Part shown: positions 1-9,076 of the stretch, in pieces
Layout: every line of letters begins with the position of its first letter
How positions within the stretch are numbered: position 1 is the stretch's first letter
Origin: an uncultured Eubacteriales bacterium
Lineage (GTDB): Bacteria > Bacillota > Clostridia > Lachnospirales > CAG-274
Length of the DNA stretch: 39,529 nt
Assembly: GCA_905201505.1 (NCBI GenBank)
Contig: CAJKOJ010000013.1
Coordinates: 1 to 39,529, forward strand
Direction: 5' to 3'
Position numbers and translations under genes: made by a program
Notes under the pieces: generated by a model
The model's database searches: none
What the model was told of the DNA's origin: nothing
The model's input: only the letters and a program-made list of their open reading frames with translations

Positions 1-2
1 TT

Positions 3-194
3 ATTAGACATATTTTAAGGGAAAATAACTTAATAAATATTATCTGTGCAGTTTATTATATTGCAGTAAATATTCTGTATATATTTAAACTTATAAGTTT
101 TTATGATGAAATAATTTTAAAGCCTGTTGAGATAAATGACAGTTTAACCATTGTGGCAAAGGCTTTAGATGATAAAAAAGACAATAAATATTAA
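3..194 (+). CDS. C-terminal end of an unidentified gene (partial)
   Basis: An open frame enters from the left edge and stops at TAA 192-194, giving the last 63 codons of a protein. The visible part has a hydrophobic stretch (IICAVYYIAVNILYIF) that could be a membrane segment, then a charged tail ending DDKKDNKY. I do not recognise the family. A terminator hairpin follows one base after the stop, which supports a genuine gene end. The start and most of the protein lie outside the window. Confidence 0.5.
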   Translation: MRHILRENNLINIICAVYYIAVNILYIFKLISFYDEIILKPVEINDSLTIVAKALDDKKDNKY

Positions 195-229
195 AAAAAC
201 TGCTGCAAAAGAACGCAGCAGTTTTTTTA
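193..229. terminator. Bidirectional intrinsic terminator
   Basis: ACTGCTGC (199-206) pairs perfectly with GCAGCAGT (215-222) around an 8-nt loop. An A-run lies on the left and a T-run on the right, so it can stop both the rightward partial gene and the leftward exporter gene that converge here. Confidence 0.85.
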
Positions 230-232
230 ACG

Positions 233-1216
233 CTATGTCCAGTATGAACTAATTTCATTACTGCTTAGCTGATTAATAAATTTATAGTTAAGTTCTACAA
301 AAAAGTATATTTCTTGAAGTATATCTGATACGGCGGCATAATTTGTAAGTTCTTCTTTTGTTATGGGAAGCGGGACTTTTTCAAACTTTGTAATTGTTTC
401 CTTTACTGAAATAAGATCGTCTTTATAAGTTGCTTTATTATGTATGTTGTTGCTTATTTTATAAAGTAGGCTGCTTATTTCATCTATCATAGGTGAAATA
501 CTGTTTGTACATTTGGCTAAATTTCTATGCAATCTGCCTATTGTACGAAGCTGCTCTTTACGCATACCAAGGTATTCATTAAAATAATGGGATTTGTCAG
601 ATTCTACATTATAGCTGTTATCAATAACTTTGTTACGGCATTCTCTCAGTTTATGATATATAAATGTGAGCCAATCTTCGTCAAATTCTTTTTCACCCTG
701 TATACAAAGGGCTGTTTTTTTCAGAAGGTCACTTATGTCAAGTTCTATAATTTCACAATCACGCTCAATTTTCTTTGACATATCTCTGAAAAAGATATTG
801 AGAATAAGAGCTGAAAGTGTACCTATAAAAAGCAAAAGTACTTCATTATATACTGTGGAAAAATGGAAATTGCCCATTATGAGAAAGTGTGTGGTAACAA
901 CTGTACTGGAGGATAATGTTCCGAGCCAGTCTAAAACATAACTTACAGCAACAAGCTGTGCCATAAATATAAAAAATGAAAGTTCATTGTAACCGATATA
1001 TGTAAATAAAAAATAGGCTGTAATCATAGCATAGAAATAGGACATAACACGTTTTATAACATCGTGCACAGTTTCTTTTTTTGTGTCTTGTATACTGAGG
1101 AGTGTTATAACAGCAGCACTGGCACTGTGGGTAAGCCCTATAAGATGACAGAGAAAATATGATATAGTGCTGCCTGCCGCTATTCTAAAGACCTTATTGA
1201 AATTTATTTTATGCAA
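233..1216 (-). CDS. Aromatic acid exporter (ArAE_1/FUSC-type) membrane protein
   Basis: Predicted inner-membrane protein of 327 residues. The N-terminal ~150 residues are several hydrophobic helices (e.g. AAGSTISYFLCHLIGL, FFIFMAQLVAVSYVLDWLG, EVLLLFIGTLSALILNIFF). They are followed by a ~180-residue, largely helical cytoplasmic domain. This is the layout of the DUF939/ArAE_1 family with its ArAE_1_C domain, thought to export aromatic acids; the substrate is unknown here. The start is an inference: no ATG fits, and TTG at 1216-1214 lies 9 nt after AAAGGA (1231-1226), whereas the more upstream TTG at 1225 abuts the RBS. It is transcribed away from the ACT/hom/lysC operon and ends at the shared terminator 193-229. 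Confidence 0.7.
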   Translation of the reverse strand: MHKINFNKVFRIAAGSTISYFLCHLIGLTHSASAAVITLLSIQDTKKETVHDVIKRVMSYFYAMITAYFLFTYIGYNELSFFIFMAQLVAVSYVLDWLGTLSSSTVVTTHFLIMGNFHFSTVYNEVLLLFIGTLSALILNIFFRDMSKKIERDCEIIELDISDLLKKTALCIQGEKEFDEDWLTFIYHKLRECRNKVIDNSYNVESDKSHYFNEYLGMRKEQLRTIGRLHRNLAKCTNSISPMIDEISSLLYKISNNIHNKATYKDDLISVKETITKFEKVPLPITKEELTNYAAVSDILQEIYFFVELNYKFINQLSSNEISSYWT

Positions 1217-1334
1217 AACAATCAATCCTTTATAAAATAGTTATTTACAGTATACATCATTATATAAGTTTTGTAAAATATAAATTTGAACAAATGCGGC
1301 TTTTATAGTTATAATAAATTTTCAAAAAAAGTAC

Positions 1335-1363
1335 TTGCAATATTTTGTAAAATATGATATAGT
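1335..1363 (+). promoter_or_regulatory. Sigma-A promoter of the ACT-hom-lysC operon
   Basis: TTGCAA (1335-1340), a 17-bp spacer, and TATAGT (1358-1363). Transcription would start near 1370, about 36 nt before the first start codon. The match is good, but it is read from sequence only. Confidence 0.6.
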
Positions 1364-1405
1364 TCTCTCTATGGAAAACAATTGTACATAGAGGGAGCAC
1401 AATAT

Positions 1406-1849
1406 ATGAGTGGAAATTCGGACTATTACATTGTTGACAAAAGGGTAATGCCTGAGGTCTTTATAAAAGTAGTTGAGGCCAAAAAACTGTTTGATAAAGG
1501 TGCAGCAGCTTCTGTACAGGAGGCAGTTGACAAGGTTGGTGTCAGCAGAAGTGCTTATTATAAGTACAAGGATTATGTTTCTGCTATTGGCAGTGACACA
1601 AGAGGAAAAATTGTCATACTTGCTTTTAACCTTGAGGATAAGTCAGGTCTTTTATCTCTTGTGCTCAATATAATGGCTGATAATGGTGCAAATGTTCTTA
1701 CTATAAATCAGACAATACCTATAAACAATGTGGCAAATGTTACAATTACAATAGATACCGGCAATATGACAATAGGGGTCAGGGATTTGCTGGAGAATAT
1801 ATCAAGGGTCCACGGAGTGTTGGCTCTTAAAATAATAGCTAGGGAGTGA
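1406..1849 (+). CDS. ACT domain-containing protein (UPF0735, PheB-like)
   Basis: Protein of 147 residues. The N-terminal ~60 residues contain a helix-turn-helix-like segment (GAAASVQEAVDKVGVSRSAY), and the C-terminal ~75 residues form an ACT domain (GLLSLVLNIMADNGANVLTI), an amino-acid-binding regulatory fold. This matches the UPF0735/PheB family of Firmicutes, commonly placed in front of hom or pheA. It probably senses an amino acid and tunes the aspartate-family pathway, which is inference from context. ATG 1406 is chosen because GAGGGAG sits 8 nt upstream; a TTG at 1382 would overlap the RBS region. It lies 7 nt before hom, in one operon. Confidence 0.85.
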   Translation: MSGNSDYYIVDKRVMPEVFIKVVEAKKLFDKGAAASVQEAVDKVGVSRSAYYKYKDYVSAIGSDTRGKIVILAFNLEDKSGLLSLVLNIMADNGANVLTINQTIPINNVANVTITIDTGNMTIGVRDLLENISRVHGVLALKIIARE

Positions 1850-1856
1850 ATTAAAA

Positions 1857-3095
1857 ATGGCAGTTATTGCAGTGTTAGGTTATGGTACAGTAGGTTCAGG
1901 TGTGGTTGAGGTTATCCGCACTAATAAGGAAAGTATTGAATCAAAGGCAGGACAGCCCATTGATATTAAATATGTGCTTGATTTAAGGGATTTTCCTAAT
2001 GATTCTGTACAAAATATTATCACACATAACTATGACGATATTTTAAATGATCCAAGTGTTGAAGTCGTAGTTGAAGTAATGGGTGGTACAAATCCTGCAT
2101 ACACATTTGTAAAAAGTGCATTGCAGAAGGGAAAGAGTGTTTGTACATCTAACAAGGAACTTGTGGCTGCACATGGCGGCGAGCTTATGAGGATTGCAAA
2201 GGAAAATAATGTAAACTTCCTTTATGAGGCTTCTGTAGGCGGAGGAATTCCTATTATAAGACCTATTAACAGAAGTATTACATCAGATAAGATTGAAGAA
2301 ATTACAGGTATCTTAAACGGTACAACAAACTATATGCTTTCTAAAATGACCCATGAGGATTTAGAATACAATGATGTTTTAAGTGATGCACAAGCTAAGG
2401 GCTATGCAGAAAGAAACCCTGACGCAGATGTTGAGGGATATGATGCATGCAGAAAAATAGCTATATTGGCCTCTCTTGCTACAGAGAAGGCTGTAAGCTA
2501 TGATGATATATATACAGAAGGAATTACGAATATATCCAAAACAGATATTGCCTATATAAAGAAAATGGGAGGTGCTGTAAAACTTCTTGCTACAGCTAAA
2601 TTTGAGGGTGACAAAGTATGGGCTATGGTTGCACCTACAATTGTAATGCCTGAAAATCCATTAAGTATGGTAAATGATGTATTTAATGCTATTTTAATTA
2701 AGGGAAATATGCTGGGTGATGTAATGTTTTACGGCAAGGGTGCAGGAAAGTTGCCTACAGCAAGTGCTGTTGTTTCAGACATTGTAGATGCTGTAAAGCA
2801 TAAAGATGTAAATCTCGGTATAGGCTGGGCAGAAACAAAGCAGGAACTTATGAGTGTAGATGAGGTTGTTGTTAAAAAGTTTGTCAGAGTTGAATATAAT
2901 GACAAGGCTGAAGCTAAGGCTGATGTTTTAAAGGTGTTCGGAGTTGACAAGATAATGGAATTCTTTGGAATGGACAATGAATTTGCCTTTGTAACAAATG
3001 CTGCAAAGGAAGGCGAAATTAATGACAAGCTTAATGAATTAATCAATTGTAAGGGTATTGTTGGTATCCTTAATACTATAAGAATGGAAGGCTAG
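1857..3095 (+). CDS. hom: Homoserine dehydrogenase
   Basis: Reduces aspartate semialdehyde to homoserine, the branch point to threonine, methionine and isoleucine. The 412-residue protein has an N-terminal Rossmann motif (VLGYGTVGSG, ~5-14). The family's central signature follows (EEITGILNGTTNYML; YAERNPDADVEGYDACRK with its conserved acidic and Lys residues). A C-terminal ACT-like domain (~345-412) probably serves feedback inhibition. The GGGAG ribosome binding site lies in the last codons of the preceding ACT gene, so translation is probably coupled. lysC follows after 10 nt. No thrB or thrC is adjacent. Confidence 0.95.
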   Translation: MAVIAVLGYGTVGSGVVEVIRTNKESIESKAGQPIDIKYVLDLRDFPNDSVQNIITHNYDDILNDPSVEVVVEVMGGTNPAYTFVKSALQKGKSVCTSNKELVAAHGGELMRIAKENNVNFLYEASVGGGIPIIRPINRSITSDKIEEITGILNGTTNYMLSKMTHEDLEYNDVLSDAQAKGYAERNPDADVEGYDACRKIAILASLATEKAVSYDDIYTEGITNISKTDIAYIKKMGGAVKLLATAKFEGDKVWAMVAPTIVMPENPLSMVNDVFNAILIKGNMLGDVMFYGKGAGKLPTASAVVSDIVDAVKHKDVNLGIGWAETKQELMSVDEVVVKKFVRVEYNDKAEAKADVLKVFGVDKIMEFFGMDNEFAFVTNAAKEGEINDKLNELINCKGIVGILNTIRMEG

Positions 3096-3105
3096 GAGGA
3101 ACATT

Positions 3106-4329
3106 ATGTTAATCGTAAAAAAATTCGGCGGTTCATCAGTTGCTAATGCTGAAAGAATTAATCACGTTGCACAGACAATTGTAAACAGCTACAAGGAAGG
3201 CAACCAAGTTGTTGTTGTACTCAGTGCACAAGGTGATACAACTGACGAACTTATTGAAAAAGCTATGGAGATTAATCCTGAAGCAAGTAAAAGAGAAATG
3301 GATATGCTTTTATCCACAGGAGAACAGCAGTCTGTTGCTCTTATGGCTATGGCTATTGAAAGATTGGGATACCCTGTTATATCTCTTAATGCTTTTCAGT
3401 GCAAGATTTATTCTACATCTACATACAGCAATGCAAGAATAAAGGATATTTCAACTGAGAGAATAACAAATGAACTTTCAAAAAAGAATATTGTAATTAT
3501 TACCGGTTTCCAAGGCGTTAACAGACATCTTGATATTACAACTTTGGGAAGAGGCGGTTCTGATACATCTGCAGTTGCTTTAGCTGCAAAGCTTGGGGCT
3601 GATTTATGCGAGATATATACAGATGTTGACGGTGTATATACATGTGACCCGAGAATTGTAAAATCTGCTAAAAAGCTTGATGAAATAACATATGATGAAA
3701 TGCTTGAACTTGCAAGCTTAGGTGCAAAGGTTTTGCACAATCGTTCTGTTGAGCTTGCTAAAAAATATAATGTAAATTTAGTTGTACGCAGCAGTATGAC
3801 AGATGCTGAGGGTACTGTTGTTAAGGAGGAAGCAAAAGTGGAAAAAATGTTAGTAAACGGTGTTGCCGTAGATAAGGACGTTGCAAGAATTGCTGTAATG
3901 GGTGTAAAAGATGAACCAGGTGTTGCTTTTAAAATATTCTCTTTATTAAGCAGAGAAAAAATCAGCGTTGACCTTATAATTCAGTCAATAGGAAGAGATT
4001 CCAATAAGGATATTTCATTTACAGTAACCAAGGGTGATATGATTGCCGCAGTTGACCTTATTAAAGCTAATAAGGAATCAATTGGTTTCCAGGATATAAG
4101 TTACAATGATCATGTGGCAAAGGTATCAGCAGTAGGTGCAGGTATGGCAACTAATCCGGGTGTTGCATCTATGATGTTTGAAGCGACATACGACGCAGGT
4201 ATTAATGTAAAAATGATTTCAACTTCTGAGATAAAGATAACTGTTCTTGTAAGTGAAAGTGATGCAGACAGAGCTGCAAATGTTATTCATGACAAATTTA
4301 TGAATGCAGGAATTCAGGCAAACAGTTAA
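3106..4329 (+). CDS. lysC: Aspartate kinase (monofunctional)
   Basis: Phosphorylates aspartate, the first step to lysine, threonine and methionine. The 407-residue length is typical of monofunctional class enzymes. The start has the KKFGGSSVANAERI motif, followed by TTLGRGGSDTSAVALAA and CEIYTDVDGVYTCDPR in the amino-acid-kinase domain (~1-240). Two C-terminal ACT domains (~260-400) bind allosteric amino acids. ATG 3106 has AGGAGGA 6 nt upstream. It is the last gene of the ACT-hom-lysC operon, pairing the first step with the homoserine branch. The transcript probably ends at 4401-4451. Confidence 0.95.
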   Translation: MLIVKKFGGSSVANAERINHVAQTIVNSYKEGNQVVVVLSAQGDTTDELIEKAMEINPEASKREMDMLLSTGEQQSVALMAMAIERLGYPVISLNAFQCKIYSTSTYSNARIKDISTERITNELSKKNIVIITGFQGVNRHLDITTLGRGGSDTSAVALAAKLGADLCEIYTDVDGVYTCDPRIVKSAKKLDEITYDEMLELASLGAKVLHNRSVELAKKYNVNLVVRSSMTDAEGTVVKEEAKVEKMLVNGVAVDKDVARIAVMGVKDEPGVAFKIFSLLSREKISVDLIIQSIGRDSNKDISFTVTKGDMIAAVDLIKANKESIGFQDISYNDHVAKVSAVGAGMATNPGVASMMFEATYDAGINVKMISTSEIKITVLVSESDADRAANVIHDKFMNAGIQANS

Positions 4330-4360
4330 TCACATTTATTGTAAAATGTAATATATTATA

Positions 4361-4393
4361 TTAAGGAGTTAAGGGCGCTCCCCTCTCCCTTAA
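4361..4393 (+). other. Structured RNA segment after lysC
   Basis: TTAAGGG (4369-4375) pairs with CCCTTAA (4387-4393). An alternative fold pairs GGAG (4365-4368) with CTCC (4379-4382). It lies between the lysC stop and the terminator. Function is unknown; it may be a 3'-end stabilising hairpin. Confidence 0.35.
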
Positions 4394-4400
4394 TTAACCT

Positions 4401-4451
4401 GCAAAGGGCTGCAGACGATTAAAATATCGTTATACAGCTCTTTGTTTTTTT
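4401..4451 (+). terminator. Intrinsic terminator of the hom-lysC operon
   Basis: CAAAGGGCTG (4402-4411) pairs with CAGCTCTTTG (4435-4444), with one G-U pair, followed by a T-run (4445-4451). The 23-nt apical region holds a second small stem, ACGAT (4415-4419) with ATCGT (4426-4430). The stretch 4452-4584 beyond it is very AT-rich, with nothing else recognisable. Confidence 0.8.
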
Positions 4452-4584
4452 GTCTAAATTTAAAATATTACAATTTAAGTAATTTTCATTGTTAATTTTG
4501 CCTATTGTAAATAATGCGAAAATATGTAATAATTGTAAATATATAAACTGCAAGTAATTATTAAAACATATTTTTTGAACTGTC

Positions 4585-4590
4585 TATAAT
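4585..4590 (+). promoter_or_regulatory. Possible -10 element before the EAL gene
   Basis: A perfect TATAAT at 4585-4590, without a convincing -35 box at 16-18 bp. If used, transcription would start near 4597, leaving about 54 nt before the GTG start at 4651. Confidence 0.35.
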
Positions 4591-4650
4591 GGGGAAATCA
4601 GACAAGTTAAAGATAATATGAAAAGAATAGTACCCAAAGGGGGAAGCAAA

Positions 4651-7600
4651 GTGGGTAGAAAACTGGAAAAGAACAATAGTTATTGTAATTTTGTTGAAGT
4701 AATAAAAGCAGACAATGAGAAAGATGAGCTTAATATAAGCAAAACCTATTTTGAAAAGATAATGGACAGTATTCCGGGAGGTCTGTCTGTTTATAAATTT
4801 GTTGGCAATGAGGTAAAAACATTATATTTTTCTCCTAAGATAGCTGCTATGATGGGAATGACTATTGAAGAGTATGAGAAAGTAATTGGTTTGGATCATA
4901 CTATTAATGGAGTATATGCACCGGACAGAGAAATATTTGTTGAACGTGAGCGTAAGGCAATAGAAAATGCAGGTCCATTAAATATAAATGTAAGAATTGT
5001 ACATAAAAACGGTAGTCTTGTATGGGTAAATATAAATGCAACAGGTATGAGACAAAAGGATAATTCTATAATTTGTTTTTCTGTTATACAGCCTATAGAA
5101 GAATATTCTGATGTATACTCAGATATTCTTGATGAGGTACAGGAGCCGATATATATTCTGGACTACGATACAAAGGAATTTTTATATGTAAATAAAAAGG
5201 CGAAAGATATATTTCTGTTATGCAATGATTTTGTAAATTTTGACAAGTACTGTGAATTTTGTAATACAGATAAAATAAATAATAAAGATTATTCTATAAT
5301 TGATGAGGTTAAAATTGAGAATAAAACTTATCAGTTAAAAAGTAAAACAGCACAGCTTTACAGTAAAAAAGTTATTGTAACATATATGACAGATATAACA
5401 GAAAATAAAGTGCTTAAATCAAGGCTTAATTATGCAATTGAGATGATGACCTGCGGCTGTACCAAAGCAAAACTTGATGATTTATGGACTGTAATAGAGG
5501 CTAACGAGAATTTTTATAATATGATTGGCTATACCCAAAGTGAATTTGAAAAAATACACAAAAATGGGTTGTTAAATATTATACTTAAAAATCAAGCTAA
5601 CCAAGTAAAAAATCACGTAAAAAGTAAGCTTGCTGAAGAAGGTGTTGCAAAAACCGAATACTGTATTATGACAAAAAGCGGGGATATTATATATGTAATT
5701 GACCAAAGTGCCTTAGTTGAGGAGAACGGAGAGCAATTTGTATATACTACTTTTTTTGATATTACAGACAGCAAGTTTGCCGAAGTTATTAAAGAAGCAC
5801 GTTATCAGAAAGAACTGGAATACAGAAATTCTATGCTTGAGAGTTTACTTGCTTATTGTGTGCTTGATGTAAGTGAGAATGAGATAATTGAGTACAAAAG
5901 TAAATTTGGTGAAAACAAAGATGAACTGGAATGTAAAACTCTTGTACAGGTAATTAATAATGTAACAGAGAAAGTATGTTCTGATGAAACAATTGATTAT
6001 TTAAAAAGACAATACAATAAGGATAAGCTTGAAAGAAATTATAGTATAGGCGAAAAATGTTTTATAAATGAACATTACTTTAAATATACTGATGGGAGCG
6101 GTACATGGGTTTCAATACAGACTAACATAAAACTAAATCCAAAGACAAAAAAACTTGAAGCCTTTATTTATCTCAGAGATATAACAGATGATAAACAGTT
6201 AGCTATGGCAGCGGTAAAGGAAATTAAACGAGAGTATGATTTTATTGCTTGTATAGATGCAATACATAACAATTCTATTATGCTGGATTCATCAAGTAAT
6301 GAAGAGTGTAATAAAATACAGTGCCCGGATTATAATGCTGAGGTTTTAAGGTATTCTTCTACTCTGATATTGCCTGAGGACAGAGAACTTGCAATAAAAA
6401 GAATGTCCCTTTCTCAAGTTCTTAAAGAACTTGAAAAAAAGGATGTTTATGAGTTTATTCACAGAGAAGTTGTAATTGCAGGTATAGAGAAATATAAAAA
6501 GATTAAGTATACATATCTTGATAAGGACAAGAAGCTGCTGCTCTTTTCTCAGAAGGACATAACAGAGTTTATGGAAAAGGAGCAAAAGGATTGGATAAGT
6601 AAATTTATAAAGACTGAAGGAAAAGGCAATATAAAAAATCTTGTGTCAGATTGTATAAAAAGGCAGGAAGATTTAAGACAAGAAATACTTCAAAAAGTTC
6701 ATTATAACAACCTGACAGGGCTTTTAAATGTTAATGGTTTCTGTATTGAAACAAAAAGGCTCATTGAGGAAAATAAGGATAAGGAATTTTGCATATTAAT
6801 AAATGATATCAATAATTTTAAGGCTTTCAATGAACTTTTTGGAAGAACAAAGGGCGATGAACTCTTAAAATATATTGGAAGCTGTTTTAAAGATGTTATT
6901 TCTGAAAAGGTAGGAGTATGCGGATATTTGGGGACAGATGATTTTGCTGCCTGTTTTGCCTATACTTCTGACAGTGATATTGAAGAAATAATTACAAATA
7001 TTGAAAAGAAAATAAAAGAATTTTATGTAGATTATGAATTTATTATAAGTGCAGGAGTATATAAGGTTGAATCAGAGGAAATGCCGGTTACCGCCATGTC
7101 TGACAGGGCCGAGCTTGCTCTTAATAAAGCAAAGGAAGATTCTTTGCAGTATTGTATATACGATGATAAAATGAGGTCAAATCTTATAAAGGAACAGGAA
7201 ATTGTAAATGAGTTTTCAACTGCATTAAAAGAACAGCAGTTTAAGATGTATTTACAGCCTCAGTATGATATTGAGACAGGTAAAATAGCTGGTGCAGAAG
7301 CACTTGCGAGATGGGTACACCCGACAAAAGGTGTTGTTCCGCCGGGAGAATTTATACCTGTGCTTGAAAAAAATGGACTTATACCACAGCTTGACAGATA
7401 TATTGCAAATGAAGCTTGCAGTGTCAGTGCCTTGTTAAGGGATACGTTTTCAGGTGCTATGCCTCCTTCAATTGCTATAAATTTATCAAGAGCTGATATT
7501 TTTAGTCCTGAATTTACTGCAGGGCTTGATAGAATAAGAGAAAATTATAATCTGCCGCCTTCTGCCTTAAGAATAGAAATTACGGAATCTTTATATGTTG

Positions 7601-7977
7601 AACAACCTGAGTTTATGTCTGAATTTATAGATGGTTTGAGAAATAAGGGATATAGGGTTGAAATGGACGACTTTGGCAGCGGTTATTCATCCCTTAATGC
7701 TTTAAAGGATATGAATATTGACCTTCTTAAACTTGATATGAATTTTCTTTCTGCTGTAAATACAGAAAAAGGTGCAAAAATTGTCAAATCAGTTGTATAT
7801 ATGGCAAGAGAACTTGATATTCCTGTACTTGCAGAAGGCATAGAGAAAAAAGAACAGGTGGATTTCCTTAAAAATATAGGATGTAAATATGCTCAGGGAT
7901 ATTATTATGCTAGACCTATGCCTGTGGAAGATTATATTAATCTGCTGATGTCAAGAATATATGACAGGATAAAATAA
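4651..7977 (+). CDS. Multi-PAS GGDEF-EAL protein, likely c-di-GMP phosphodiesterase
   Basis: Predicted cytosolic signalling protein of 1108 residues. The first ~640 residues look like tandem PAS-type sensory modules (e.g. SPKIAAMMGMTIEEYEKVIG near the N-terminus), with no clear membrane segment. A GGDEF-type domain follows, whose signature reads GTDDF (761-765) instead of GGDEF and which has no RxxD inhibitory site, so cyclase activity is doubtful. The EAL domain looks intact: E883-A-L, then INLSRADI, EITES, DDFGSGYSS (1006-), LLKLD and AEGIE. It should therefore hydrolyse c-di-GMP. GTG 4651 is preferred because AAAGGGGG lies 7 nt upstream; an in-frame ATG at 4618 has no such site. It is a single-gene unit. 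Confidence 0.88.
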   Translation: MGRKLEKNNSYCNFVEVIKADNEKDELNISKTYFEKIMDSIPGGLSVYKFVGNEVKTLYFSPKIAAMMGMTIEEYEKVIGLDHTINGVYAPDREIFVERERKAIENAGPLNINVRIVHKNGSLVWVNINATGMRQKDNSIICFSVIQPIEEYSDVYSDILDEVQEPIYILDYDTKEFLYVNKKAKDIFLLCNDFVNFDKYCEFCNTDKINNKDYSIIDEVKIENKTYQLKSKTAQLYSKKVIVTYMTDITENKVLKSRLNYAIEMMTCGCTKAKLDDLWTVIEANENFYNMIGYTQSEFEKIHKNGLLNIILKNQANQVKNHVKSKLAEEGVAKTEYCIMTKSGDIIYVIDQSALVEENGEQFVYTTFFDITDSKFAEVIKEARYQKELEYRNSMLESLLAYCVLDVSENEIIEYKSKFGENKDELECKTLVQVINNVTEKVCSDETIDYLKRQYNKDKLERNYSIGEKCFINEHYFKYTDGSGTWVSIQTNIKLNPKTKKLEAFIYLRDITDDKQLAMAAVKEIKREYDFIACIDAIHNNSIMLDSSSNEECNKIQCPDYNAEVLRYSSTLILPEDRELAIKRMSLSQVLKELEKKDVYEFIHREVVIAGIEKYKKIKYTYLDKDKKLLLFSQKDITEFMEKEQKDWISKFIKTEGKGNIKNLVSDCIKRQEDLRQEILQKVHYNNLTGLLNVNGFCIETKRLIEENKDKEFCILINDINNFKAFNELFGRTKGDELLKYIGSCFKDVISEKVGVCGYLGTDDFAACFAYTSDSDIEEIITNIEKKIKEFYVDYEFIISAGVYKVESEEMPVTAMSDRAELALNKAKEDSLQYCIYDDKMRSNLIKEQEIVNEFSTALKEQQFKMYLQPQYDIETGKIAGAEALARWVHPTKGVVPPGEFIPVLEKNGLIPQLDRYIANEACSVSALLRDTFSGAMPPSIAINLSRADIFSPEFTAGLDRIRENYNLPPSALRIEITESLYVEQPEFMSEFIDGLRNKGYRVEMDDFGSGYSSLNALKDMNIDLLKLDMNFLSAVNTEKGAKIVKSVVYMARELDIPVLAEGIEKKEQVDFLKNIGCKYAQGYYYARPMPVEDYINLLMSRIYDRIK

Positions 7978-8000
7978 AGTGTGTTATGATTTTTAAATAT

Positions 8001-8034
8001 ACGGCAAGTATTATATAGATACTTGCCGTTTTTG
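8001..8034. terminator. Intrinsic terminator
   Basis: Perfect 11-bp stem, ACGGCAAGTAT (8001-8011) with ATACTTGCCGT (8019-8029), and a 7-nt loop followed by TTTTGTG. It ends the EAL gene and may also serve the converging peptidase gene. Confidence 0.85.
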
Positions 8035-8077
8035 TGTTTTAAAATAGTTAGCTGCAAATTTAACAGTTTATATATTT

Positions 8078-8998
8078 TTATTTTGACTTTAATACAGCTC
8101 TCTCTATAGCTGTTTCCATAACGCAGCAGGCAAGTGTACCAACTGCGTTTATATCAGCAGTGACATTGCCTACGGAAATAGCATATACACTGTCTCCATC
8201 AAGCATTGTATGAACAGGATTTATACGTCTTGCAAGCCCGTTTTGTGCCATAGATGCAATTTTGCAAAGCATTGACTTTTCAAAATTAGCATTTGTAATT
8301 ATTGCACCTATTGTTGTGTTGCTCGCAAATTGACTTTTTGGTGCAAGGGATTTAAACATTTCTTCTTTAAAGTCGAGAAAAGCTGTACCTTCTTTATTGG
8401 TAAGTCCTGCAATTTTACAACCTTTATTGTCAAACACATCACCAAAGGCATTTACTATGACAATTGCACCAAGTTTTAAATCACCTATTTGTACTGAGTA
8501 TACTCCAAGCCCTGACTTTTGTGACTGGCTCATACCATAAAGTTTTCCTACAGCTGCACCTGTGCCTCCGCCTACAGAACCTTCCTTAACTTCATTTTTT
8601 TCTGAATTAATGCATGCTTTATATCCCATTTCTTTATCGGGACGTACTTCAGAGTTCTTATATGCCAGGTCGAATATACAGCTTTGGCAGACAAGAGGAA
8701 CTTTTGTTACACCCGTATCAAAGCCTATATTTTTCTCTTCAAGATATTGCATAACACCTGCAGAAGCATCGAGCCCAAAGGCGGAACCACCGCTTAAAAC
8801 AAGTCCATGTATGCTGTCAGCGTGCATAAGTGGATTTAAAAGAGGTGTTTCCCTTGAGGCAGGACCTCCGCCTCTTATATCAATGCCTGCTCTCATACCT
8901 TGTTCAGATAAAATAACGGTTACTCCTGTACCATTTTCATAATCCTGAGCATTTCCTATTTTAAAGTTGCCTATGTCTGTAAGTTTAATTTCTTTCAT
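8078..8998 (-). CDS. P1 family peptidase (DmpA/NylC-like, S58)
   Basis: N-terminal-nucleophile hydrolase of the DmpA/P1 family, 306 residues. Members cleave N-terminal residues from peptides, or amides, after an autocatalytic cut. Visible family motifs are GMRAGIDIRGGGPASRETPLL, GLVLSGGSAFGLDASAGV, GSVGGGTGAAVGK and NTTIGAIITNA. The Asn-Thr in NTTIG near residue 240 matches the self-cleavage site known in the NylC branch, so the mature enzyme is probably two chains with Thr as nucleophile. No signal peptide is seen, so it is probably cytoplasmic. The start has AGGGAGA upstream on the minus strand. The true substrate cannot be read from sequence. Confidence 0.88.
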   Translation of the reverse strand: MKEIKLTDIGNFKIGNAQDYENGTGVTVILSEQGMRAGIDIRGGGPASRETPLLNPLMHADSIHGLVLSGGSAFGLDASAGVMQYLEEKNIGFDTGVTKVPLVCQSCIFDLAYKNSEVRPDKEMGYKACINSEKNEVKEGSVGGGTGAAVGKLYGMSQSQKSGLGVYSVQIGDLKLGAIVIVNAFGDVFDNKGCKIAGLTNKEGTAFLDFKEEMFKSLAPKSQFASNTTIGAIITNANFEKSMLCKIASMAQNGLARRINPVHTMLDGDSVYAISVGNVTADINAVGTLACCVMETAIERAVLKSK

Positions 8999-9076
8999 TG
9001 TAATTCTCCCTTTTATACTGTATTGGTTTTATCTTATAGTTGGCAGATAAAGTTAAGTTTATTTGTATAATGTTCA

